A stretch of 64,000 nucleotides of DNA from Anastatus disparis (Eukaryota; Arthropoda; Insecta; Hymenoptera; Eupelmidae): assembly GCA_017163975.1 (NCBI GenBank), contig JAFFSR010000220.1, forward strand, positions 11,116,001-11,180,000, given 5' to 3'. Below are positions 12,671-25,100 of the stretch, one piece after another (position 1 is the stretch's first letter; every line of letters starts with the position of its first letter). A program made the translations under genes and the position numbers. A model generated the notes under the pieces. That model saw only the letters and a program-made list of their open reading frames with translations. It was not told the DNA's origin and ran no database searches.

Positions 12671-12860
12671 TTATTTAACGTTGCTGTATTTATGCTACTA
12701 TTACGATGCTAATTAGCGACGGAGGTCGTTTCAGTGTATTTGTGAACAAAGCACATATAACATACATTGGTGCTTGTAACAATTGTCGAAGAGCGGGATT
12801 CGAACTCGGGACCCCGAGATTACGAATCCATCGCTCTATCGAGTGAGCCACTGAGACCTC
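12671..12860 (-). mobile_element. tRNA-derived SINE, family A, copy 1
   Basis: Read on the minus strand, the element begins GAGGTCTCAGTGGCTCACTC and contains an A-box-like D arm, a TTCGTAA anticodon-like loop (CGT, as in tRNA-Thr) and a B-box GAGTTCGAATCCC. A non-tRNA body follows, with CTCCGTCGCTAATTAGCATC and CATAAATACAG, and the element ends in TTAAATAAAA. The anticodon stem no longer pairs fully, so this is not a working tRNA. It shares head and tail with the copies at 32,928, 33,415 and 46,775. A clean target-site duplication is not visible in the AT-rich flanks. Confidence 0.85.
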
Positions 12861-15303
12861 ATTTATTTGCGATTAAAAATAACTTTTCAATATTTTGGTA
12901 TTTTATTATTATATTACCGATTCGCTTTTCTCATCAATTTACGCATTGTAAGATACAAAAAACAATAAAATTTTGTATATTATCAAAACCATAATAAAAT
13001 ACATTATAAATGATTAATAAATGACATGTTATTAAGTTATTTACTTTAAATCTAATAACCCTTCATCATCTCTGTTATAGTTTCAAAGAACAGTATTTAA
13101 CTTTTCTATAGCAAACTATATGCTTCTATTACCTTTAGACTGAAATTAAGTTTCCGCTATTTCATTATATCGTCACAAGAAGTTTTCCAGTCCATCCATA
13201 TACATATATAACTGAAGTTATATTTAGTTTTCCCACTTGTCTTCTGTCATGCTTAATTTCAAGCACTTCAATATACTCGTAAACTTTATCCTGGGATCTA
13301 GACATGTTTATATGTAAGCTTGGTTTTATTCTTTTCTTTCTTCATTTGTGATGATGTAGTTTTACTTAGAATGTGATATTTAGATTTTACTTATGAAATC
13401 ATTAGAATTGTTTAAATTTTAAGAAAGCTAAATGATTAAAAAGCAAATAAAAACAATTGTTTACAAAAATATTCAAAATCATGTACAAATTAAGGTTTGA
13501 AAATTAATGAAATCGTGTTTTCAATTTAAATATACATGTACTTCGATAATGTTAGTTACTAATTTATTCTAAGCTCATATTTTGACAGCTTTGTAAAATG
13601 ACAAACTGTATACACAATTATAAAAGAAATATATGTAAATAACTCTGTAATTTGATTATAAATTACATTTTAAAAAATAGAAATGGTTTTATAGAATAAT
13701 TATTCTTTTTTTTTTACAGAGACGAAATTCAATTGTTTACACAATACAACGTGTAATAACAAGAATATGAGAAGCGAGGAATCAGTGTTAGCACTAATGA
13801 AAATACCTTTTAAAAACTTATGTTTCTTATTAATCTCATTATAGGAAAATTATGTTGTTATCAGTGTTTTCCACATGAGCACCATAATTGACATGAATAA
13901 AAAAGGAATCATTTAAAAATACATTTCAAATTGAGCTATTTTATTTTATCATTTTTTTTTTTCTATTTTTAATATGAAAATATTAATCAAACTGAATGGA
14001 AATTTTCCACTATTTTTGCTTTGTTTTCGATTCAAACTGTAAATTCATCAAATTGCGTTTGTTTTTGTGATATTAAAAGAACCAACAATATTGCGTCAGT
14101 TCACCAATTTTTATTATCAACTTGAAAATACAAAAACATTTTTTTTCATTTGTATGACCGCATAATATAGGAACTATTTTTCATTGTTATTTTATACTGA
14201 TTTTTTTTCAAACTATAAAACTGATATACATAAAAACTTTTTTTTAAAACTAACCAGCAACGTATGACTTTCAACTATGTAACAAAGAAAAACCTTTTTT
14301 TTCGGAGGGACATAAAACATGACCTCTCGTAAAGTAAAATTCTAATCCTGCAGATTTAGAATTTTAAAAAGATTCTAGTTTGTTTTTTGCTATTGTTTTA
14401 CCTTACATTTTGTGCATTTACTGAAAAACCAAATATTTTTCTTTCGGTTCATTATTAATATATTTAAAAGTTCATTAATTTTCATCAGGAAGAAATTTTT
14501 TAATTTATAAATCAATTATAATTTTTTGAAATTCATGGCTAGTTAATAAAGTTTTTTATAATTCAGATTCATTATAATTACAATATAAATTAAGCAAACT
14601 TGTATAATGCAATATATGTTTTTAAAATTTATGTATAATTACAAATTTTATAATTTGAATAAAGCAGAATCTTATCATGACAGAAAGGATTATTAAAAAA
14701 TTATCTCTAATTAAAAGATATGGCAATTAATCTTTCTTCGTTCTTGACTTAATCTCCACTATTAACTTTTTTCAAATTTTCAAGTATGAAATAGATTAAT
14801 TAACTTTATTTTTATCCTTTACGGACAAAAATTATTAATAAACATTAATATTTTATATTAATAAATAGTACCACCACTTAGTGTTATTTATATCTTTTAA
14901 ATTGTGTTAATTAATCTTAAATGATTGATCTCTGCATCGCGACATTTAATAAGTGACATTGAAATGAAAAATGTATGTGATGAAAGACACTTTAACGTAC
15001 GTATTAATTTTACTGGAAATAAAATAAAAATGTTACAAAATAATAAACTGTTCAATTTCGATTGAAAATAAAATTCCAAACCGTATGTAAAATCTAGCAA
15101 GTGCATCTTTTATTTAAAATACTTCTTTTTCCATTTGTTTCTGATCCTTATATCACATCATTACCAATTCAGTATATAGCAATTGTTTTTCACTACTGGT
15201 ACTTAATGCCAGAGAAAAAAAGGGGCATAAATAGTGTGCTTCAGTACTTCTGAGGATTACTTCTAGAGGTGTGAATTTAAGCAAGACAATGGTGTAAACA
15301 AGA

Positions 15304-15365
15304 AGATGAGGAAGAAGAAGAAGAAGAGGAAGAGAAAAAGAAAAAGAAGAAGGAAAAGAAGCACT
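15304..15365. repeat. Purine (GAA/AAG) low-complexity tract
   Basis: The + strand is almost entirely G and A, in GAAGAAGAAG-type runs. This creates an artificial Lys/Arg-rich open frame on + and a Leu/Ser/Phe-rich one on the other strand. Neither looks like a real protein. It lies immediately next to the tRNA-like relic at 15.4 kb and may be part of that element's tail. Confidence 0.8.
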
Positions 15366-15389
15366 GATCTCTGTCACACAGTTTACCAC

Positions 15390-15500
15390 TACCTTTTATA
15401 TATTTCAATGCTGAGCGTGCGCGTTTCGAACCCCGCCCTATTCGTAAAAGGGGGTTGCTGGCGGTGGTGCGCTCTTTCCACCAAGAGAGCGAGATAGGTG
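15390..15500 (-). mobile_element. tRNA-like, GC-rich relic, probable old SINE head
   Basis: On the minus strand a D-arm-like segment (CTCTCTTGGTGGAAAGAGCG) is followed about 40 bases later by a B-box-like GGGGTTCGAAAC. This spacing is typical of the internal RNA polymerase III promoter of tRNAs. The T stem and anticodon stem do not pair properly, so a functional tRNA is unlikely. The GC-rich patch continues to about 15,600. It does not share the body of the four-copy SINE family, so it would be a different family. Confidence 0.45.
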
Positions 15501-15897
15501 CGAAACATTGTAAAGTATAACTTGCTTATACTACCACCCCGTTAGTCGCGCTCAAGCCCGCGATCCAGCGAGGCGATGCTACTGCACGTGATTAATAATA
15601 ACGACGACCGGTTTAAGTTGATAAAGTAGTTAAGAAAAAAAAAACGATACATAGAAGAGAAACGATAATATTGATATCATTTGATTGAAATTCTATTTGG
15701 AATAAGACAAATTTTTAGGATCTTTTTTAATTTTTTGGCTTTAAAAACTTAGCGATCTATTTTAAAGAAAAGAGAATCGTTAAGGTAGCGCTCGCTGGAT
15801 TTCAAAAGCTATGAAAGATCAAAAAGAGCCTACGGCTGTAATGGAGGAAAGAAAAATAGATATTTTTTTAATTTAAAATTAATTAGATGAACTATAA

Positions 15898-16371
15898 AAA
15901 AGGAAGGACCAAGTAGTTTGAAATCTTTTAAAAATCCAGTTTTTCAAGTGCCCAAAAAGTTCCTGAAAGAATCTAGAATTATTCGAAAAAAAAACGGAAT
16001 AGATCAAAGTTAAACGATATACAGAGGTTGCAAAATTAACTGGAGTTCGGTCTAGGATTCCCAAGGTGTCCATAAGAAAGTGTCTTTCCATTTCCCGTGA
16101 AATCGATCACCATTGCGTTTGTATGAGTGTGCGTGAATAAAAGAAGCAAAGCTACTCTTGCTGCCAGTAGCAAAATCGTCTTTGATATTTGATCGAGACG
16201 TTTAGATACCTATTACAAAACAAAAGCCGAAGTGAGCCTAAGCAAACACATTGCCAAAAAAAAAATTGCACATCTTTTTCAGGATGCTTTGTTGTTATTT
16301 TATCAGAATCTAAAGAAATAAAAGACGTTGAAGTAATTTATACGCATCCTGGAGACAATAAAGGATATTGA
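15898..16371 (+). pseudogene. Decayed coding patch, possibly an ancient DNA transposon
   Basis: Protein-like fragments lie in different + strand frames. Around 15,898-16,012 is KEGPSSLKSFKNPVF. From 16,003 to 16,140 is RYTEVAKLTGVRSRIPKV, which resembles the helix-turn-helix of several transposase families (compare the general pattern AKLTGVS). At 16,303-16,371 is EIKDVEVIYTHPG, which resembles phrases seen in insect transposon-encoded proteins. No fragment is long, frames shift and stops intervene. I do not recognise the exact family. The 70-codon frame on the minus strand at 15,879-16,091 is probably a shadow. Confidence 0.35.
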
Positions 16372-16934
16372 GGATATTTTCAAATTCTAGATAGTTTGAT
16401 TGACATTCTGCATTATAATGTGTCTTTCTATAAGGACAAACTGGAACCAATAAATTATATGATCGATAATACATAAGAAATTAAAAGTTTATTAGTTCTG
16501 AAGATCCATGCCATCCTATATTAGACTTGTTAAGAAAGTGCAACGAAAAGTGAATGATTATAAGTTGATCAATCATAGTCAACCGAAATATCGTAAGTAA
16601 AGAGCCATTGCTGCAATCTACATCAAAAATAGATAAAATAAGAAAATATATTTTACTAATTTAAATAACTGGTCTACATGAAAACTGTAATAACCTTAAA
16701 CATAAAATAACGAAAAAAAGCCGAATGTATATATAAATCCTCTAAGAAATATAAATGATTTCTTAAAACTATCCATAAGTGCTTCTATTATTCAAAAGTT
16801 AATGAAATCATAGATCAAATTTAACAGATTACACAAGTTATCAGCAACATATAACAGCTGTTACTATTACCAAAGCAGTTATTATTTATTGAACGATATT
16901 CTACGTAATTACGAATTACTTGATCTTTTTTCAG

Positions 16935-17265
16935 TAACCATAACAAAAATCAAAACATAAAGATGGAGTTCCATAGAGTAAGACCAATTGGTTGTTCACC
17001 AAGTAGGAAGCCAAGACCTCCGCCATCTGTAATGACGACGATGACTCATCCATCGTCTAAACGTGATCGTCGTTCCTGATCCTAACTCGATCCCGAGTGC
17101 CTCGAGGTTGTCGAGGAGCCGGCAGAATTTGCTCAGAAAACAAGTCGTCGTGATAATTATAACAACACGACGACCGTTCGTGATCAGCCTCGTTGTAGTG
17201 GCGGTTGTCGTCCAGGTGCAACAGTGGCGCCATCAACATCAACATCAACAGCACCAGGCGCTGCA
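16935..17265 (+). other. 5' part of the main TipE exon: splice acceptor, upstream in-frame ORF and possible small intron
   Basis: The acceptor GATCTTTTTTCAG ends at 16,934. ATG at 16,963 has a good context (A at -3, G at +4) and opens 38 codons (MEFHRVRPIGCSPSRK...) that stop at TGA 17,077, with TAA two codons later. This ORF is in the same frame as the TipE protein, and the frame is open again from 17,086. Inside it GTAAGA at 16,978 is a good donor in phase 0, and CAG at 17,134-17,136 is a phase-0 acceptor with CTAAC about 50 bases upstream as a branch site. Removing 16,978-17,136 would give MEFHR followed by KTSRRDNYNNTTT and then the main protein. The pyrimidine tract there is poor, so a plain uORF is the alternative. 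Confidence 0.45.
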
Positions 17266-18158
17266 ATGCATTCAAGTAGTTCAGAATTACTTTTGGACGC
17301 TAAATGCCGTCAATTGCTACGCGATGAACTTGCCGAACAAGAGCAAAGACGTCGTAAACTCCTCGAGCTCGGTTATAGTGCGGCTAAACGTAAACCACCA
17401 AGACGCACTTGTAAACAACGGCTTATATTTTATGCAACTTCTAGTTTGGCGCTGGTCGCTTTATCTGGTGGTTGCGCATTGCTGTTTCTGGTACCACTTT
17501 ACGTTGATCCAGCAATTAGTACGCTTACAGCCGATTTTTTCCCCGAGCCAGTCATTTGTACAACCTCGAAGCGCGAAGATTTATGGGGTTTATTCAATTG
17601 CACTTGGAGTTCATGCAGAGAAGGTTGTACTAGTGAAGTATATAGGTGTACCCATATCTACGTGACTTATACACCTTGGACTAATACTAGTTATAACGAA
17701 AGTGACTATACAATAGACTCTAACAATTCGGATACATCATCATTATCAAATAGTGCGCGAAGGACTAGTTCTACAACATCGTTAACAACGGCCACAACAA
17801 CATCATCATCATTGACAACAGAAGAGCCAGAAATAATTGAAGCAGTGTTATTGGTTAACATCAAAGGTTGTGGTTATCCACCGGTTGTTGATTGTGAAAA
17901 TTTTACACGAGAGCTCGGTTACGAAGGCTCTCGTTTCCCATGTTATTATAGCAGAGTTAATGGCAGTATTGTTATGGCCGATTATGATCACGATGCCGAG
18001 GTCACAATTATAATGCATTATTTTGCAGCCCCATTGGTAATGACGTTAGCAACAACGGCTGTATTATGTGTAATGCATTGCGATTGCCGATGTCAACCGC
18101 CGCCGAGGAGATATCCACCAGGTGCAAGAAGGATCGCAAGAAGGCCAAACGACATTAG
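17266..18158 (+). CDS. TipE-family sodium channel auxiliary subunit (TEH1-like, tentative), main coding exon
   Basis: TipE proteins are two-pass membrane subunits that raise expression and alter gating of the insect para sodium channel at the neuronal surface. ATG 17,266 is the first one in the long open frame. The region gives residues 1-297 of a predicted 324 when joined to the exon at 61,624. Residues 1-50 are cytoplasmic, with a charged helix (ELAEQEQRRRKLLELGY). TM1 is about 53-80, ending LLFLVPLYVDP. The extracellular loop, about 81-245, holds the family motif FNCTWSSCREGCTSEVYRC, many paired cysteines, N-glycosylation sites (NCT, NTS, NES, NNS, NFT, NGS) and a Ser/Thr-rich stretch near 150-185. 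TM2 is about 246-270, then a basic tail RRYPPGARRIARRPND. The frame runs on to a stop at 18,231, but a donor AG|GTATTG follows 18,158. The CREGCT motif suggests the TEH1 branch. The paralogue is uncertain, the family is not. Confidence 0.88.
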
Positions 18159-20785
18159 GTATTGGTGGTTATGTTTTTACGTGGGAGAGTGTAGAATTAA
18201 GTCGGGCTTCCGCGCCGTTAGTCAGGACTGATATTTATGCAAACACGTGCTCTATCGCGATACATATAGAGTTTATTCTTCTTTTTTTTATCTACTTTTT
18301 TTTTTATTTAGTGCGCGAGTTATCTTGTACACATTGCTCAGGATGATTGCACACGGAAAAAAGAGCTACGTAAGACATACGTTTTACTTTTTATGTTTTT
18401 CGTTTTTTTTTTTCCTGCAAATAAAAAATGATGCTCTAGTTTACTAAAAGAAAAGTTATGGATACAGTCATGTAGAATTTCATACACTCGTTTACGTAGT
18501 AAAATATTAAATTCTTTTAATAACCACGCGAAAAAAAAGCTGCTTATTAACTTTAGTAAATTAATTCAAAAGAGTAAATCAAAGTAAAATTATAAAAATA
18601 ATTGCAAAATACGACTAACTAATGATCTAGTAATTGTTTTAATTAAATTAAAAACTATTTGAAATTCTATTAAATAATCCCTATTTCTTAAAAGTTTAAA
18701 TTTTGCAAATTGAATCTAAAAATGATTTTATAATTTACATTTGCATAACGAGATACAAGATAAAATATTTAAATACTTTTTTTTTCAGTGAATTTTCGCT
18801 TCAACTTTCATTCTTACGAAATATTTAAATTTATTCCAAAGGTTAATTCATTATTGAAATTAAAGAGCATTTTAAAATACTTTTATCTTATTAACACAGA
18901 GCTGAAATTTTATTAATTTTGAAAAATGGTATACCGAAAACATGACTTTTTATATGTCGTTACGAGGTAAGTGTTACGTAAGCGTTTTTTTTCCGTGTGA
19001 TCGTTCTTTTTAATTGTTGCGTTTGTTCTATGGCTTGTTGAGGTACGGTTGTTTTAGGTATTAAAAAAATGTGTTAATTTTAACAGTTTTCTTAAATTAG
19101 AAAAATTTTATATTTCTTTCATCATTAAAATGTGGTGCAACTTTTTATACGTGTGATTTAATCATAGCATGTAACATATTTTTATTTGTTCATTAGTAAA
19201 TAATTATTGTTCTTTGTTTAGAAAAAAAAAGTTTCGAAACACCATTTCTCATGATGTTTGATAGAATTTTTTTTAACGAATAAAATCATTGATACATTTG
19301 TAAAATTTCTATTACAACAATGACACCAATCAGAATCATTCATTTAAATGCTCACTTTCAAGCATGACATTGAACGACAGGATTAAAATTAACGTCTAAT
19401 CAAAACTTTTTTACTTTAAAAATATTACTAAATGAGCACATTTTTTTAATACGCAAAAAATAATGTTCACATAAAACCAATTATTTTTTTGCTGTGATAT
19501 GCGGAACTTGAATTTTTATACGTTGTAGACGAAAATTAGATAGATGCATGAATTTTTCGTTCATGATTCATAACAGTCATTATTTTAGAGAAAAAAAATT
19601 ATAAAATAAAAGTAGCAACATTTTTTCTTATAAAGAAGAGTGGAAAAAGAACATTTCAAGTATCACTTGGAAGAAAAATTTTTTTTTTAATTAAACGCTT
19701 ATAAACGTATCCTTTCAATTTAATAAAAGAATGAAAAAAAGGCATTTCATTTTTCTTCTTTTTTTTCCACTCTTTCACTCGCTAAAATCATTTTAATAAT
19801 TGTACAAAGTTACTGGCAAATCATATTACACAAGTTTTAATAGTGCATATACATTTAGTTTGCTTTACAAAAGTCATAAGTTTAAGCTAGATTATATTAT
19901 TAATGCGTTCAACAAATTAGAATAGCAAAATTAAAAAAAAAAAAAAGTTAATGTCTTACGACAACGACGTAGAATAGCAATTATTATACATTATATCAGT
20001 ATATATATTTCATATATTTTAGTTGTACCAATGAAAAATAGTTTTACAATGCACTTATAAACAATTTTCATGCATCAATCTAATTATTATAATATAAACA
20101 TATGAAAGGAAAAATGATTAAAAGAAATTTTTGTTAACACTGATGTTAATTGTTTCGTGTCTTTTTGTTTGGTAATTGTATAAAATCAATTAGTTTGACA
20201 ATTAAACTTGATTATTTTTTCAAATTTACATTTTAAAACGAAAGATATGATAATCAAAAATATTATTGTTCAAATATTTAATAGTTAAATAATATTTGTG
20301 AAATCAAATTAAAACTCAAAAATCAAGTAAATTTCCTTTAACTTTTATATGAAAGGTCGTTAAAAAACGACCGAAATACGAAACTAAAGTAACAGAAAAT
20401 AAGACAACAAAAATAGAAAAGAAAAAAAATAAAGAAATAAAGTGTGAAAAGAAAAAAAAAGGATCATTTTTAGAAATCAACAACACCAGTGCTCTTGCGA
20501 ATAGATGAGAATTTGTCTGAAAATAAAAAAGGAAGAAAAAAAAAGAAATTAATTGAATGAACGCTTCTTCGGTACATATAAACTGAGAAAATAGCGTCTC
20601 TCGAAGGGCATAATCGTGCATTGAATGTCTAATGCCGTTTTCGTAATTTCATATACAGCTCGCGTCAAAACTCATTTATTCCTCCAGGATCCTTTTCCTT
20701 ATATACTCCCTCTTTCTCTAACCTTATCCGTCTTTGCTCCACTAACGTTTTCATACAATGACTTAGAAGAGATATGTAGGATGTA

Positions 20786-20802
20786 ATATATATATATATA
20801 TA
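20786..20802. repeat. Short (TA)n microsatellite
   Basis: An uninterrupted run of alternating T and A of about 17 bases, in the putative second intron. Confidence 0.9.
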
Positions 20803-22136
20803 ATAAAACCTAACATTCTCTGTCGTACATCAAGCCTTGGGATTAAGGATAAAGAAGCTACTATTGAGCTTCCGTTTTCACAATATTTCTTACTCTCTTT
20901 CTCTGTAACATTTACGTATATATACATTCACAATCTTTTACACACTCACATATACAATGAAACGTACGTACAAATATAAACGCTATGATGTGCTCACATA
21001 AAAACACAAATATCCACACGCATAAGCATGAAATTACATCAATAACATATATATACTCTTAACCTAAATATATAGATGCATTACACCCACGTATAAAGCA
21101 CAGAGATATATATACGTGTACCTTTATAAACCATATACTTTGTGGTGTATATATGGATGGATTAACGCGAGAATGTATACACGTTAGTGTGTATTGTACA
21201 GATCCTTTTCAATTTCTGATCTAAGTACCTGACCTTTTTTTCCCTCCCTTTATTGTTCGAGCGTACAATTCTGGTTTTGAGATTATTCGGAGTGACATTT
21301 CAATTGTAATTTCAATTTTAATATTAATCCGTGATTATTAATGTTTTTTGTTTTCTTGTTTTTATGCTTAATGTATTTTTCCTTTACTTTTGTACCATTC
21401 AATTAAGTATTTTGAAAGTTATTTTTTTTTTTTTAATAAATAATTTATAATATTTTTATTATTGCCATTTACGTTGTATCTATCAAAGTATGAAATTTAG
21501 ACTTGTGAATTAAAAGTATTATTTTTACTAAATCATTTATTTAAAATATTTGCAGCTTATGGTTTTGTAAAAATCAACAATACACGCAACGTTACTTTTT
21601 TTAAATGTCGATAAACTTGACGTATTAATTTAACAATATAAAAAAACAAACAATATTTTCTTTTGAACTATAAAAATGGAAAATGTACAAACTGTAACTG
21701 TTTTATTTCTCACATATCAAATATTTTTATTCCATTGTAAAACAATAGCGCTTGTTTTTTCATAAATTCGTTTGATTTCCTCAAACCCGATGAAAAAAAT
21801 CATATTTTATTTTTACATTTACAAAGCAAATATAAAATTAATTCCTCTAATTTTTTCTTCGTTATTAAATTCATTTATACACGTATTAGGTTTGTACACA
21901 TTGTTACGTGGTTTGTTCACTCCGTGTGTGTCTGTGTGCACATGTCGATTCCCGTTGTTAATCAACAAAGGATAAACGCGTACGTGTTTTCCCTCGTAAG
22001 TACATTATTGCCTTGCACAAATGTACATATTTCACCTGGTTATGCATACAAGTGTGCATATGTACGTATGCTTAACATCTGTTTCACTTTATATGGCACA
22101 TATAACTGTTAATCTTTTTCGGTAACGTTGTATTAG

Positions 22137-22142
<6 letters not shown>

Positions 22143-22179
<37 letters not shown>
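22143..22179. repeat. (TA)n microsatellite
   Basis: An uninterrupted TA run of about 37 bases. Such runs are usually length-polymorphic and could serve as a marker within the TipE locus. Confidence 0.95.
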
Positions 22180-22184
<5 letters not shown>

Positions 22185-25100
22185 ATAAGTACCATTGATC
22201 ACTAATCAAATATCGTACTTTCGACCATTTACCTATATAATATGAATGTACTATTATAGGATGCTACACGTAATAGTTCAAAGTTTTCATGAATATGCAT
22301 TGGAGTTGCTTTTGTTTAGTTTTGAGTTGAATAAACAAATAATCAGAGAATTTAAGAGTTGTTCGTCAAACTATAAAATATCACAAGTAAATTATATAGT
22401 TTTTTAGAATTATCTTTTTGATTTGAAATCAAAATTATTTTCTTAGATTGAGCATATTAAATTCTATTTTGAAAACATTCTTGAAAGCCAAAATGAATAA
22501 TGAATAGGTTAAAATAGAATAAAAAATGTTTTTAATTTTTTATCAGTATAACCATAACTTTTAAAATTTGATATTCTATTATGCAAATATACTATATAAA
22601 CGCATTTATTCAAAAGACAAAAATATGTACAAACTATAACTCATACTGAAAATTTTCGAATTCATGAATTGAATAATCTCATTAAATATTCACAAAATTT
22701 CATTCACATTCCATATTGAAACATTACCATTTTATACTGTAATCCTAATACTTGAAATGAAAGTATTATTCCATAAAACCAATGTATCGAAAAATTCACA
22801 TGTGAAAATTATGTGTTTATTTCGCGAAAATATTTGGAAAATCAATTTATTCGAAAAAAAGGGAAAAATCAATTGTCAAATAAAATTTGTTAAAATATCC
22901 GTATAGAAAAATCTTGTGGTTTTATCATGTGGATTTTCCTCTGGCGTCATTACTATACGTGTGATTGCTACGGTAGATTAACCACGGATTCGTCATTGGG
23001 TTTTAGGGGTACGTTGAATCACAATACCACGAAAATTTTTCTCTTTTTTTTCCTTCTTCTCTACGCGTAGATATATACCTTTTGCCTCGTTGGGGATCGA
23101 ATAATGGCGTGTTCTCTCTTATCGTGGGTTATTTTCGTTTGTGAAGAGCAGCAACTTTGACAGAGCGAGTCGGAGGTAGCTATAGCGACTAAAAAAAATA
23201 GAAGAAAAGAATGAAAAAAAAAAAGTAGATTTGAATTCGCACCCTAAAAACGAGACTTTGTCCTCGATTCTTTTCGTGAATTGGCGCGTTACTTTTTATT
23301 CTATTTTTCTTTACTTTTTTTTTGGAGTTTATTTAGTTTCGAATATGAAAAAGTTGAGCAATATGTTTCGTGCGATTTACTTGAAATTTTTTTGGTAACT
23401 TTTAAGTAAATACGTATTGTTTGAAGTGCCTTTTGTATTATTTGTCGGAATATTCTAAGACTTTTTACGTAAAACTTTGTTAACTCAATTTACAACTTAC
23501 GTAAAAATTTATTTTATTTTTCAGCTTTTCAATAATATTAACAATGACCAATGAATAAGGTTTACTTTAATTTAATTATCATCATTTTTCGTGTTACGAA
23601 ATTTTAATCATGTAACAAATTTTGCAAACCATTTACAGTTTTCTTTTCTTTTTTGTTTTACAAAGCGAGAAAGTCATAACCGAAGAAAGAAACCCTTCAA
23701 CTTTTGCTTATTCGTTTAGAATTCCCGCATTTTGTTCTTATCTCTGTAACTTGACCTATTTTTCCTAGTTACATATCCGTCACCTTTACAATGAACTAAT
23801 CTTTCAAATCGTATAGATAAGTATTTTTCTGACATCTAATATTTCTATAAAAATTTAATTTATTTAAAGTTATTATTTTAACCTTTGTCACGTTTCTGAT
23901 CATGCAAAGGGGATTTTTCCGTGAAAATTCTGATTTTGCAAATTTTGGAGATTTTTCAATTATGCAAATTCGAGCTGTAAGTTTCGAAATAATTTAAAAT
24001 TTTCAGAACCAAACATTAAAATTAAATTGTTTCAAAGTTCAAAACTATCCGTTTAGTCGTGTAATCAAAATTTTGTTGAATCTAAATTTGAAATTAGATT
24101 TTCGAAATACCAAGATCTCAAGAGGTGAATCCAATATAACGAACCGAAATTTTAAAAATTTTGCCTTGAATATCTCGAATCTAATTGTAAAACTCTTGCA
24201 TAAAAATTTTACGTTTTTCAAAATCCAAACCATTCATATTGAAAATTCCTTTTTGAATATTGAAATTCTGTTGATTTAAATCTTTGCTAAAATCGTACTG
24301 TCACGTTTCTTTGTAAAAAAAATTTTACAAAGAAAATTGTTTTTTAAAATTTCAATTTTTTGTAATAATTAATTATTATTATTGATTAAAAATCAATGAA
24401 ATAAATATTATATTAATCCATTCTAAAATTAGAATATGATTCATTCTTTAATATAAAAATATCATCAATATTCACTTTCAAACTAAAAAATTAACAGCAA
24501 AAAACAGACCAAATCTTATTATTATTACAGTGATAATTTTAAAGAAATTTTTTATTTATTTCTTAAGAAGAAATTATATTTATCTGATACACTCATTTAC
24601 AATTGCAATTTGTGATCTGCATTATTGAATTTTCGCCTTTTAAGATAAAATTGACTCTATTAGTCTTAAGTTTGATTCCTGACTCTGATATTTTTATTTC
24701 ATGAGCATATACATTGAAGTTAAAAAAAATTTTGTTGAAGATTGCAATCACGGTAAACAGATTTTCCATCTATAAGGGTCATTTATAAATTACGTAATAC
24801 CGTTTTCATTTTCTTGATCCCTTTCTTCTTTTGTATAAAAAAATGGTAAACTTTTTTAAACCGATTTCCTTTGCTCTTCAATCTTAAATAATTTCTTACA
24901 TTTTTAAAACTTTTTTAAAATTCAGTAAAAATGGAGAAAAAATTTCTTTAAACATAAATAGGATAAGACTTATACAAATATATTTATTTATAAATAAACT
25001 GCATTATAAAAATAAAGTTATTTAAAACAAAGCAGTTAATAAATATATATCTTAATTAATTTTCTATTGATTGTAAAACTTTTGTACAGTGGATTCTATA

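Larger units (their letters stand above)
3130..16934 (+). other. Putative first intron or upstream region, with repeats and transposon relics
   Basis: Between the GTAAGT donor at 3130 and the acceptor TTTTTTCAG ending at 16,934 I find no intact gene. The stretch is AT-rich and contains a perfect 113-bp tandem duplication, a dead mariner copy, a diverged tandem duplication near 11.5-11.85 kb, one SINE, a tRNA-like relic near 15.4 kb and decayed coding sequence near 15.9-16.4 kb. The intron assignment rests only on the two splice sites. The stretch could instead be intergenic. Confidence 0.35.

Noticed and set aside
12776..12860. Working tRNA gene on the minus strand (also considered at 32.9, 33.4 and 46.8 kb)
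   Set aside because: The anticodon stem has mismatches in every copy and each is followed by the same unique body, which marks a SINE rather than a tRNA gene.
15306..15497. Lys/Arg-rich open frame
   Set aside because: It arises from the GAA-type purine tract running into the tRNA-like relic; not protein-like.
17224..17265. Extending the TipE protein to a start at 17,224
   Set aside because: The codon at 17,224 is GTG, not a normal eukaryotic start. The first ATG in the open frame is 17,266, unless the small intron described above is real.
17063..17665. 200-codon + strand open frame overlapping the TipE exon
   Set aside because: It runs in another frame over the TipE sequence, has no hallmarks of a protein family and begins at a non-ATG codon. 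The TipE frame carries the conserved cysteine motif and both membrane segments.
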